Shown in pieces: positions 44,480 to 55,349 of a stretch of DNA of 64,000 nt. The translations under genes were made by a program, and so were the position numbers. Below the pieces are notes generated by a model, which worked only from the letters and a program-made list of their open reading frames with translations, was not told where the DNA came from and did not search any database. Positions within the stretch are counted from its first letter, which is position 1; each line of letters begins with the position of its first letter. The stretch is from Heterodera schachtii (taxonomy: Eukaryota > Nematoda > Chromadorea > Rhabditida > Heteroderidae): contig SIJG01000006.1 in the NCBI GenBank assembly GCA_023374025.1, positions 109,596 through 173,595 on the forward strand. Direction: 5' to 3'.

Positions 44480-45330
44480 AAATTCAGATTGTAATGTAAA
44501 TTGAGCAAAAAGAAAGAGGAAATTTTATAAGAAAAAAAGTTAATGAAAAATATAAATGTTTGTAGACACTGACTGTGCTCAAAATGGCACAAAAAGCTCG
44601 ACAGCCGAGGTACAATTGGACGGAAATGCCATGAATGTACCCGAAAATAACACACTCAAATGATTAAAAAATGAATATTATTAGGGCCAAGATGTAAAAT
44701 AAATTTCAATATTAATAAAAGAATTAATTTTAAATAATTTTTATATACCCGGGGCTTAGTTTATGAAAGCGTCCTCGAATTCTAACACAAAAAATACTTT
44801 TAACCATTTTTGGATAAAATTTCAAACTCTTCAGAATTTTTTTTTTAAATACCTAGAAATTTGGTGGATTTTTGAATAAATTTAATTCGAAAATGCAAAG
44901 ATGTGAATGCCAAATTAGTTGATCCATTTTTCAATTTTTAATTACTATGATTTTTCAAGTAAATTGTTGATCGCTATGCAAAGAGTTTTCGTTGACCCCA
45001 ATATTAAAAAATGTTGAAAATATTTTTATTCTTTTTTTCTGGTTCAATCCCTCAAGGAGTAAAAACTTTAATGTTTTTCTTTCTATACGGGAATTAAAAA
45101 CAAAAAATTTTCACAAATTTTATACAACAAAAATAAGTTCATGACGAAATATGATTATTTTTTGAAAAACGAAATATATTTTTAGAAATATTAATCATAA
45201 ATTGTCCTGATTTTGGTAAACAATGCAAAGCTTTTCATTTTTTAATGGGTAATCCTTAGCGTTTGAAATCATTTCTTAAATTCATTGAAAAAATATAATT
45301 TTATAAAATTTCGCTCGTCATATTATTACT
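44480..45330. other. Duplicated noncoding DNA
   Basis: 44480-44570 continues the direct duplication of 25150-25230. 44570-44940 repeats 41580-41940. 44945-45330 repeats 26280-26680. No gene. Confidence 0.55.
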
Positions 45331-45339
45331 AGAGACCGG

Positions 45340-45605
45340 ACGGGATCGGGATCCCGCGGGATTTCTTCGGGATCCCGCGGGATTAACTTCGGGATCCCGA
45401 CATCGGGATCCGTCCCGAGCGATTTTTTAAATTCATCGGGATTGATCGGGATCGGGATTTCATCGGGATCCCGAACCGGGAACCCTCCCGACCATTTTAC
45501 CAATCCCGCGGGATCCCGCGGGAATTAGTAAAAAAAGAATTTTCTCTAATACACATATTTCTTTTACACATATGCAACCGCGCGAAAACGGCGGCGCGAA
45601 AACGA
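45340..45605. repeat. GC-rich palindromic repeat, longer copy
   Basis: CGGGATCCCGCGGGATT units run as at 26680, then ATCGGGATTGATCGGGATCG and further palindromic units to about 45520. The segment closes with CGCGAAAACGGCGGCGCGAA, echoing the GTTTTCGCGCG beside the first copy. Confidence 0.85.
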
Positions 45606-45609
45606 CCCG

Positions 45610-46280
45610 GAACGTAAAAAATATTGTCATTTGCTTATTTTTCTTTAAAAATCCCTTAAAATCCCAAAAAATTTTCAAGGGTCTCCAAAATTCGACTAAA
45701 ATTTTTAAAATTTGACGCAAATGTTTACATTAGTAATTTTATCAAGCTTTATCATTGAAAAATATTAAAATGCATTTGTTTTTATTTTATTTATATTTTA
45801 ATTGTTGAAACTACAAAAGTTGGAACAACAGAGAAAAAGCAGAAACAAAAATCATTTAATGAATAGATAAATAAAATGCCTTTATGAAATCAAATTAGCC
45901 CTGTTAAATAAAGCAATTAAATTCAAAAATTTATCAAAAAATTGCTAGATAATACGCATGTTTTGACTCAGTAACTTTAATCGGAAAAATCCATGTATGT
46001 GAATGCCAAATTGGTTGTTCCATTTTTCAATAACTGAACGGCTAACTATAATTTTCTTACCTCGGTATTTGAGGAAATTCAAAAATTCCAATAATTTTGA
46101 GAATTTGGTACGAAAAACCCTCCAAAATTGTGGCAGTCTCTAATTCGCATGTTACTCGATATGTCTTTTTTATACCGTAATGAAATTTTTGAAAAATAAG
46201 GAAATTAATTTAGCATATTTAAAGGAAAATGCACCAAAAATAATATATATTAAATTGGAATAGGTCTAACAAATCACTCT
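45610..46280. other. Noncoding, with an HTH-gene scrap
   Basis: 45770-45870 (plus) contains a subfamily-2 scrap with TTEKKQKQKSFNE before a stop. 46030-46180 is the shared 3' flank (CCTCCAAAATTGTGGCAGTC). Nothing else seen. Confidence 0.5.
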
Positions 46281-46282
46281 TC

Positions 46283-46983
46283 TTCTTCTTTTTCTGCAAT
46301 TCTCTAAAACATTTCTTCTACAAATTGTTTTTTCCATCTTAGAATAGTATTTTTATGAATTTTCAATATTTTTGCAATTTCCTTATCACTCATTTTTGGA
46401 TTTTCTCCTTTTATTTCCCAATATTTTTTCATTTTTTCCACTTTTTCTTTCTCCGTTATTCTTTTCTTGCTAATTCCAAATTGTTTCTTCCATTTATCAA
46501 TTGTTCTATAAGTGACTCCAATTTTCTTACCAATTTCGGCATAATTTTGTTTCCATTCTTTTTTTGAATATTTTCCTTTTTGTTTGTATTCATTTGACAT
46601 TGCAATAAATTTTTGTACTATTTCAATTTTTTCTTCATCAGTTTTTGATTTATGACTTTTATATTTTGTTTATTCAATCCCAATTCTTTAATCCATTCAA
46701 AAATATATGTGCGATTTGTCCCCAATTTTTTTGCAATTTTTCTGTCAATTTTTCCCCATTCTTTTCTTGGATATTTTCTTCCTTTTTCCTTTATTTTCTC
46801 TTTTATTTTATAATATTTTTCAATTATTTCTCTTTTTTCTTCCAATTTTTCTTCTTCTTTTTCTTCCCATTTTTCTCCAAATATTTCATCAAATGATTTC
46901 TGTTGCAATTTTTTATTCACTGATCCAACGTGATTAACGACGATCCAAAAAACATTTAAAGAGAATAATAGGCATAATTTCAT
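46283..46983 (-). pseudogene. Frameshifted HTH gene in the left arm of the large inverted repeat
   Basis: From 46983 the frame reads MKLCLLFSLNVFWIVVNHVG, the acidic motif and module 1 (GTNRTYIFEWIKELGL). It loses one base near 46664 (TTTATATTTTGTTTATTC versus TTTATATTTTTGTTTATTC). Modules 2 (GVTYRTIDKWKKQFGI) and 3 (LKIHKNTILRWKKQF) are open in the next frame. The C-terminal CAG codon is TAG, so the frame ends VEEMF* before RIAEKEEE. The right-arm partner at 63203 shares this stop but has no frameshift. Confidence 0.85.
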
Positions 46984-47157
46984 TTTAAAAAAAGAGATAT
47001 TCCTAAAAATAAATTAAATATTAAAACATTAAAAAGTGAATTTATTATTTTAATTAGACAGCATATTATTCATGGCAAATACATATATAATTAATATATT
47101 TTCTCACTAATATTTAATGAATATTTTTATAAGATGTAAATTAAAAAATAAAATTAT

Positions 47158-47247
47158 TTCTACGATTAAATAAACATTTTTATCCCTACTGATCAAAAAA
47201 TGTTTTTATTCCCTACTGTTATTACAATTTATGATCAGTAGAGTAGG
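47158..47247 (-). promoter_or_regulatory. Conserved upstream inverted-repeat block, HTH copy at 46983
   Basis: CTACGATTAAATAAACATTT, TTATCCCTACTGATCA, TTCCCTACTGTTATTACAAT and ATGATCAGTAGAGTA. Both 10-bp arms are recognisable. Mirror image of 62939-63030. Confidence 0.62.
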
Positions 47248-47955
47248 TATATAATTATTTAAAATTATACTTATTTTTTTAAATGTGCCGTTGTAAAATC
47301 GCGAAGTAATAGAAGAAAATTTTTAATAATTAATTAATTTGATTGTAATGAAATGAATAACTTAAATTATATCCTCCATTATCAATTTTCATTTTTAAAA
47401 ATAAATAAATATCTTTTTTGGCCAATCTAAAGCCCGAAACCGAAAAGAAATAGAAAACTATTTCAAAATTCTCTCCGTTTGGCAAAATAAATTTTGGAAA
47501 ATTTATGTTTTACTTTCATAGAAATCAATTAATTACAAAAAATCACTTCCAAAGAAATGAATATTATTATCCAATTTTATTTAATTTTTTTTAATTACAA
47601 ATTAAAGTAATTAAATTTTCTAAATGAGTAAATGCCAATTTTTCAATTGCCTCCCTTTATATAAACAAAATTAAATTATCCCACAAACATAAAATGCCAT
47701 TCACTGATTGCGTAAAATTCTTTAGCTTTATTCGAGATGCCAAATTTGGCAAAATGAAAAATTAGTTTTCGCTAATTTATATGCCAAGCAATCGCAACAA
47801 AATAATACGGTAATTTATGAAGACATAAAATTCCATTGATTAATGAAATCTACAGAAAATTCTCACATTTATTCATTTATTAAATAATATAGCAAATAAT
47901 TTCACAATTTCCGTCACCAAATTAAATTAATTAACAGAATTATTGTCAATTGAAA

Positions 47956-48120
47956 ATGAAATTATCCCAATTATTATTTTTAATTGTATTTTTGGTCAAC
48001 CAAATTAATCAAATCGGAACAGAAAAGAAAAAATTGGAACAAAAATCATTTGATGAAATATTTGGAGAAAATTTGGAAGAAAAATACCTGAAATTTGGTA
48101 TATTTTTGAATGAATTTAAT
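47956..48120 (+). pseudogene. Truncated subfamily-2 HTH gene
   Basis: The signal peptide (MKLSQLLFLIVFLVNQINQI) and EKKKLEQKSFDEIFGENLEE are open, but the sequence then departs into unrelated DNA (YLKFGIFLNEFNCK) that elsewhere occurs as intergenic sequence (GAATGCCAAATTGATTCATC). No HTH module. The right-arm copy is at 62110-62230 (minus). Confidence 0.7.
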
Positions 48121-48449
48121 TGCAAAATGCATATATGTGAATGCCAAATTGATTCATCCATTTTTCAATTGGTACGACTCACTCCAATTTTCTTACTAAT
48201 TCGGCATTTGAAGAAATTCAAAGTTCTAATAATTTAATAAATTTCTAATTTAGCATAATTAATAAAGAAAAAAGCACCAAAAATAATACTTTTAAATTGA
48301 AAATAACAGACAAATAAATCACTCTTCTTCTTTAATGAATCTACAGAAAATTCACACATTTATTCATTTATTAAATAATATTGCAAATTTTAATATTTCC
48401 ATCATGAAATGGTATTAATTTAAAAAAATATATATTTATTGCCAATTGA

Positions 48450-48660
48450 AATGGGAAGAAAAGGAAGAACAAACATTGGAAGAACAGAAAAGAACAGAAA
48501 TAATCAGAAAATATTATAAAATAAATGAGAAAATTAAGCAAAAAGGAAGAAAATATTCAACAAAAGAATGGGAAAAATTAATTTGAAAATATCAAAAAAT
48601 TAGGGACAAACAGTAATTACATTCAAAAAATTCATTAATGTTTCAAGTAATATAAACTGA
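48450..48660 (+). pseudogene. Internal fragment of an HTH gene
   Basis: Sequence for WEEKEEQTLEEQKRTEIIRK, then KYYKIN and KQKGRKYSTKEW, then a stop (TTAATTTGAAAATATC). No signal peptide or modules 2-3. The mirror copy is at 61560-61770 (minus). Confidence 0.6.
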
Positions 48661-48739
48661 AAAGAAAATATTCAAGAAATAAATTGCAACAAAATAATTC
48701 CGAAATTGGTAGGAAAATTGGAGTTGGCAATATTATTAG

Positions 48740-49520
48740 TGCGTCCTAAATTATCAAGGACAGAATCATGCATATTCCATGTTTCTGGCACAAATAAATC
48801 AGGTCGTCGATTTCCATTTCCATCAACACGGAAGAGATATGTACTATAAAAAAAACGCCACAACAATTTAAAAACATAATCTACGATGCAAAGTAATCAA
48901 AGATTGGAAGCGTTTGTATAGGTGCATTATTTCTGAGAATTTGATAACCCTCTTCCACATAAATTAAAGGAAGAAACTAAATCGCCGACAATGATCGCAC
49001 AGATTTTCTAAAACCGATATCCACTAAGAATTGTGGTGCCAGTCCTTCCCTCTGCACTCTTCGATTTACTGATTGTGATAGGTGAAAAAGACAGTGTCTC
49101 ATCACTGAGCTCGGCCAAACTTCAAGAAATGCCGATCTTGCAGCTAAATGATCAAATATTAAAAATAAAATCGATTAAATATCAGTAGAACCAGGTTCAA
49201 AATCCAGCATAAAACTGCTTGGTATTACGCCTTCAACTCTATCACGTATACCAGAGAAAGCTCGACGGTATGTTTGCTGCATCCGATTTGCCATTATTAT
49301 ACAGGCGCATGGTATGCTTGAGTGTTGGACAATAATGTTTAGGGTAAATAACTGTAATAAATTCGATGGTCGCACTAAAAACTTAGGGATGATTTATTAT
49401 GCAAAAAAAGGCTGACGCCGATTTTGATTTGGAAAAATTAAATCGAAATTCGAATTCTTGCAAAAATCATCGAAAATCGTCGTCATCCCTGGTATAAAAT
49501 CACTTTTGAAAGTGCCGTCG
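48740..49520 (-). pseudogene. MULE-type transposase fragment, copy 2
   Basis: 49375-49175 (minus) reads LFTLNIIVQHSSIPCACIIM, then RMQQTYRRAFSGIRDRVEGV and SSFMLDFEPGSTDI. 48970-48880 gives VEEGYQILRNNAPIQTLPIF. After a possible intron, 48850-48740 reads RPDLFVPETWNMHDSVLDNL, then RTNN. The last motif is the typical C-terminal 'RTNN' block of these transposases. Stops interrupt the middle. It abuts HTH-family scraps on its 3' side. Confidence 0.68.
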
Positions 49521-50387
49521 CCGGCCCAAATCGTCCTACAATTACCGAGGAATTTTCATTTTTGAAAATCAAATAACTATTTTTTTTGGCCAATCTAAAG
49601 CCCAAAACAGAAAAGAAATAGAAAACTATTTCAAAATTCTCTCCTTTATGGAAAATAAATTTTGGAAAATTTATATTTTACTTCACAGAAATCAAATTAA
49701 TTACTAAAAATCACTTCCAAATAAATGAATATATCCAATTTTATTTAATTTTTATTATAAATTTAAATGTCCAATTTACATTTTGCCACACACATAAAAT
49801 GCCATTCACTGGTTGGGCAAAATTCTTTAGCTTTATTCGAGATGCCAAGTTTCGTAAATTCAAATTTTTTTTCTTGAAAAAACAAAATTTTCTTACGTAT
49901 GAAATAGCCTATTTTTGATGGATTATTTTAATAATTGATGTGGGAAAACTGTTTTAACATTCAATTAGATGTAATATTTTTAGGCATACCAATGAAGGAA
50001 AAATTAAAATTTTAAAAAATGTGTGAAAATGAATTTTTTTAAGGTTCATAGAAATTACTGGAAGAAATTTTCTAAAAAAAAATTAACAAATTTATATGCA
50101 AAAAGTTCAATTCTTATTTTTGATTTTTAAATCCATGTACTCACATTTATCCAGTGTATATTAATTTTATATGCATTTTTGTTGTAAATTAATGCAAAAT
50201 ATTTCTTCTTTTCAATGAAATATTCATTGGTAATTGTACTGATTTTTTTTATTTCTTTTGACTTTTTATAATTAATCCAAAGCAATAAAATCACTTTTCT
50301 TCATTTATTAAATATAAAAGCAAAAAATATCATAATTTCTGTCATCAAATTGTAATAATTTTTACATTTATTTATTGTCAAATTTAA

Positions 50388-50705
50388 ATGAAATCATTTA
50401 TTTTCTTATTTTTAATTATATTTTTGGTCAACAAAACTGATCAAAGCGGAACAAAAAAGAAAAAATTGGAACAAAAATCATTTGATGAAATATTTGGAGA
50501 AAAATGGGAAGAAAAAGAAGAAGAAGATTTGAAAGAAAAAAGAATGGAATAAAATTAATTCGAAAATAGCGAAAAAATTGGGAACAAATCGCAAATATAT
50601 TCAAAAATGGATTAAAGAATTTGGTCTAAATAAAAACATAAATCCTTCGAAATTCAAAACTGATGAAGAAAAATTTGAAATCGTACAAAAATTCATTACA
50701 TTTTA
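50388..50705 (+). pseudogene. Broken subfamily-2 HTH gene
   Basis: ATG at 50388 opens MKSFIFLFLIIFLVNKTDQS, KKLEQKSFDEIFGEKWEEK and EEEDLKEKRME, then a stop. Module 1 follows out of frame (GTNRKYIQKWIKEFGL) and the copy fades after KFITF. No upstream block of the main class. The mirror copy is at 59505-59814. Confidence 0.72.
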
Positions 50706-51075
50706 AACTATATTTTTTTCTTTAATCAATATTGTTGTAATATTATGATTTAAACGGCAATATTTTTAATTTCTTCATCTTTTATAAATAAAACTCATTT
50801 TTTGTCATAATAAAAAAAATGAAACAAAAATCAATAATTATGATGCAAATAAAGTTAAAAATTTCATTCAAATATAATAATTGTAAAATGATGATTATCT
50901 CATTAATCATAAAATATTGGGCTAATAATATGAATATAAATTATATCATTATTTTTTCAATATTTGAATATAATTTTACGAACTAATAACATATTATTTA
51001 TATTCTGTTTCAAATTTGTATGAAGTCCATCAAAATATCAATAATATTTTTAGACAAAATATCATTGTAATAAAA

Positions 51076-51787
51076 ATGAAACTCCGCCTATTATTCATTT
51101 TAATTCTATTTTTGATCATCGAAATTCACCAAATTAAAATGGAAACGAAAAAATTACAACAAAAATCATTTGATGAAATATTTGGAGAAAAATGGGAAGA
51201 AAAAGAAGAAGAAAAATTGGAAGAAAAAAGAGAAATAATTGTAAAATATTATAAAATCAAAGAAAAAATCAAAGCAAAAAGGAAGAAAATACTCAACAAA
51301 AGAATGGAGTAAAATTGAATTAAAAATAGCGAAAAAATTGGGGACAAATCGAATGAAAATTTATGAATGGATTAAAGAATTAGGCCTTTATCAAAAATTA
51401 CAAAAAAGCTACAAATCAAAAAGTGATGAAGAAAAGTTAGAAATTGTTCAAAAATTCATTAAAATGTCAAATGAATATAAGCAAAAAGGAAAATATTCTT
51501 TAAAAGAATGGGAGAAAAATTATGGTCAAATTTGTAATAAAATTGGAGTTAGCCATACCGTAATTAAGACATGGAAGAAACAATTTGGAATTAGCAAAAA
51601 AAGAATAACTGAGAAAGTAAAAATGGAAAAAATGAAAATATATTGGGAAATTAAAAAAGAAAATCCGATAATAAATGATAATGAAATTGCAAAAATATTG
51701 AAAATTCATAGCAGAAGCATTTTAAATTGGAAGAAGCAATTTGGAGAAGAAATGTTTAAGAAAAGAACAGAAGAAGAAGAAGAGTGA
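51076..51787 (+). pseudogene. Frameshifted HTH gene, left-arm copy, three modules
   Basis: The start is the ATG at 51076 (MKLRLLFILILFLIIEIHQI; METKKLQQKSFDEIF). One extra A near 51271 (ATCAAAGCAAAAAGG versus ATCAAGCAAAAAGG in the right-arm copy) ends the frame at 51312. The rest is open from 51338 and has GTNRMKIYEWIKELGL, GVSHTVIKTWKKQFGI, LKIHSRSILNWKKQF and RTEEEEE. Its upstream DNA is unlike the main class and lacks the inverted-repeat block. Confidence 0.8.
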
Positions 51788-51903
51788 ATGGGAAATCCAA
51801 ATTTTACAGATATAAAAGAAATTTCTTGAATAAAAGATATTTTTAAATGTAATTAATTTAAATATTTTTTTGATTAAAGGAATTTTCATATTTGTTTTTT
51901 TAC

Positions 51904-54900
51904 CTGTTTATTAGCGGCAGCAATCAGTTTGTCCAATTGTGTGAACCACATATTTGAATTTGTGTAATGAAAATCACCGCCCATTGTCAACATCACATGC
52001 TTAAATGAATTTTGTCGATTTTAGAATTAAATTTTTTTTTTTTTTATATTAAATTTAAATCATTTTTTATTCGGAATTAATGAAAAATGGGCAAAGCACA
52101 TAATTTTCAATCAAACACTTTAGTTTTTTTCAATCAAAAAATTTAGTTTGTTGATGCCTTCATTACAATATCCTAGATGGTAAAATAATTCGTTTTTTTT
52201 TTGTAGCTAAGCCCCATGCCCCCGAAAAAACATCGAGCTCACCTAATTTTTCTGAAATTTTCTACAATTTTAGGCCTGAAACTGGAACATGACAAGATTA
52301 TTTGAAATTATATTTGACTATTTTTGGGATTCTTAAATTTTCCTTTAATCCCTCTAACCTCTTTTAAAATGATCTGAACCACAAAAAAAAAAATTGAAAG
52401 GCATAATAGGGAAACAAAAATAAGCATAAGAAATAAAAATAATGATTTTGAAATTTTTCTTTAAAAAATTATCATTTTCTTAAATTTTCAAATATGACTC
52501 ATTGCTTTTATCAGAGAGCTGAAATCATTTTATTATCTAATTAATTATCTCTCACTCACCTTAACTTCATCACTGGGCCAATTTGGCCGAACAGAAACCT
52601 GTGCCAATTATATGAAATATATTTATTAATAGTTTTTTTCCTAAATAATTTACTTCGTTGTGCACTTCTTTGTAAAATCTAAAAAAAAACGAAAAACAAA
52701 AAAAAAATCGGCTTGGAAGAAAAAAACCTTGCCAATTTTGCGTCTAGGTTATAACTGCTAAAGGCAGGATTGTCCACAATTGGTTCATTGCCTGGAGAAT
52801 GAATGAATTAATTTTCTTTTTTCTATTTTTCAAACCAACAAAAAAAACAAATGAATTAATTAGTTAATTAACAATGAGTTATCTTTTTTCGATTTTTCGG
52901 CGGAATTAAAAAATCAAAATAATTAATTCCCCATTTTGATTATAGAATGTATCTTTGCTTAAAAGGTATATTTCTCACCACATAAGGCATCAAAACATAA
53001 TCCGTCAGGTGCCGCTAAAAATTCAAAAAAATTTTTGCTACAGTAATTAGTTTTTTTGCTTACCGTAAGTCCCGCGCAAAAAGCCGCCGGTGAGAATATT
53101 TGTTTCTAAAAAATGCGAAAATTAGAGAAATTTTATTATTATTATTTTTAGGTACTGATATCATCGGAAACATTCCAAATCATTTCCAGCGCTTTTTGTT
53201 CTGCACGTTTTTCCTGAAAAAAAGAGAAAAAAACAGGTGTAAAAGGAGGAGAGTGGAAAAGAGGTGAGCGCAATCAAAAAATAGTACAATGTGATATTGG
53301 AGATAAGCGGAAGAGAAAGAGAGATAAATGAGAGAGTGAAGCAAAAGAAAGGAAAACACGTAAGAAAAATTGAAAAATTTCCTCTGCAATTTATATATGT
53401 TTTTTACCAATTCAATGTAGTGCATACGAGAAAAGAACAGTGCTTCATAGCCAATCTGAACAGTCCATTTTAGATAATTTAAATTAAAACAAAAAAAAAT
53501 TTTTAATATTAAATTAGCACCGGAAAAAATATCGAGGATCAAAAATAGAAAATTAAATTTTTAAAAAAAAAATTTTCAATTAAAATTTACAACCAGGAAA
53601 AAATCTGAGGCTCTTATGCATGTATTCATTGTATATAAGTTAATCATTCAATTATTTTATTAAATATTTAAACTATGTTTCTCGACCATTGCGGCCAAAT
53701 TGGCATGTTCCCTGCTGTGGCCAAATGGATCAATTTGCCAGGCCACTTTGGCGTGTCCGCAATCGCCTGAATTGATCAATTAATTAATTAATAACTAATT
53801 ATGCAATCATATTAACCAACTTTTATAATATGAACTTTTGGCATTATATTCTCTACAGTTCAAATGCCAAAGCTCTCGAGCAGCTTTAACAATTACCATA
53901 GCTGGCATTGAGTAAGTCGAGTCCAATGGTGTACTGATCAATGATGTCCAAATAGTGGGTGCAGGCCTCGTCCGGCTGGGCCCAACCCCCGCCGATCAGT
54001 TCCAGTTGGCCTACACAAGAGGATTGTGAAAGGGATAGTTGAAGCAAATACATATTGTACTAAGATACACGAGGGTCTCGTAAGGAAATTTTTGAAAATA
54101 TTTTTGAGATTTTTTTGTAAAATAATCATTAAGGAGAATTTTTAGGGGCAAAAAAAAGTCCAATATGCGCCTAAATAAGGGCGAAAAAATCGCGAAATAG
54201 GGGCGAAAATTTTGTTTTTTGTGCTTTTCTCATTGAATTAAAGCCGCAGAAAAGTTAAAAAACTATTATCCACACTCTAATGATCACTTAAAATTATTCG
54301 AAAAATACTAAGAACAAAAATTTTAAGAAGCTAAATATATATAACGTCAGAGAACAACTTTTTTTCAAATTGATCCGTAGCTTAATTAACTGAGTTAATC
54401 CTAAGATTAAAAAAAAACACTGATCACGGATCCCACCCGTCTCAGTGATCAGCCGGCGCAATGCCGCGCGTTGCTTTTCTCCGTGATCAATCAGCCACCG
54501 GTGCAAAAAGCCGGTTTCAGCGTAGGAAAAGCGGCGAGATGGATCGCTGAGAAATCGATAAATATTTATTGATTAGAATTTAAAAAATAAATCACCTTTC
54601 CAACTCTTCAATTACGGTATTCAGAATGAACTGTACACCGACCGGAACAATTGCAGCTTTTGCTTTAATAAATAATAATAAAATTCGAAATTTTGGTTTC
54701 TTAAATGATTGATAAATTAAAATTTTTATAATAATGAGATTGTTAAATTTTAAATTTTTCATTAAAAATGATTAAAAAATGAAAATATTTTTAATTAAGT
54801 CTTTAAATGATAAACAATTGTTTATAATAAAAATTTTGTTCAAGGAAATTTTGAATTTTTATCATTATATGAATACAGCATTTTTTATTATGTCTTTTTA

Positions 54901-55347
54901 AAGCGGCTTGATTAAATGTTTTATTATTTATTTAATATTTAAAAATTTTTTAGCTTACTTCCCGTGTAGTAATCGTCGGCCGTCTTCAGCCAACCCAAAT
55001 CGTCATGGCTTAATTTTTTCACATATTTACGCATAATTATACATTAATTAGTGCTATTAAATAGAGATGGGCAGGAATCGCGGCTTTACTTTTCAGCCTT
55101 TTCGACTATTACCGAAAACCCTAATAACCGACTGACCATTTGCGCCCATCTCAACTAATAATAATTACGTGTGAGCAATTAAATGAACGTTGATTGCGCC
55201 TGGTTTTGTGGACCATTTATTACAATTCTAAAAATTTTAAAATTAAAAAAAAATTATTTTCTAATTTTTATGGACCTGCCAAGCACAATTTGGTGACGCT
55301 TTGCCAAAAATCAGTGCATTTAAAAATAGAATTAGAAAAAATAACAT
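51904..55347 (-). CDS. Alpha-mannosidase (GH38, lysosomal type), 5' part only
   Basis: Fifteen exons fit by phase and homology: 55347-55276, 55227-55169, 55008-54959, 54662-54596, 54546-54437, 54011-53897, 53766-53687, 53455-53408, 53213-53156, 53105-53064, 53014-52979, 52791-52728, 52678-52654, 52598-52560, 51999-51904. They encode about 320 residues: signal peptide ([18 protein letters not shown]), [18 protein letters not shown] (zinc-binding His/Asp), [18 protein letters not shown] (nucleophile Asp), and [19 protein letters not shown]. The enzyme would trim mannose from glycoproteins in the lysosome. Family members are about 1000 aa, so roughly two thirds is missing: the gene stops at the left arm of the inverted repeat. 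Exons 5 and 6 do not join in phase; an extra A near 54000-54002 would explain it. Probably a truncated copy or rearranged allele; the gene call itself is firm. Confidence 0.88.
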
Positions 55348-55349
55348 GG

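Larger units (their letters stand above)
46180..51790 (+). repeat. Left arm of a large inverted repeat
   Basis: Landmarks pair with the right arm so that the two coordinates sum to about 110,185: upstream block 47160 and 63020, subfamily-2 start 47956 and 62230, MULE fragment 48900 and 61280, start 50388 and 59814, start 51076 and 59112. Few indels are needed. The outer end continues to the edge of what the window can show. Confidence 0.9.

Noticed and set aside
53180..54129. Single-frame minus-strand frames inside the alpha-mannosidase region (53180-53542, 53938-54129, 54294-54506)
   Set aside because: They read through introns or in the wrong frame; the spliced GH38 exons explain the same DNA. 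The 53938-54129 frame does coincide with the apparent frameshift reported for exon 6.
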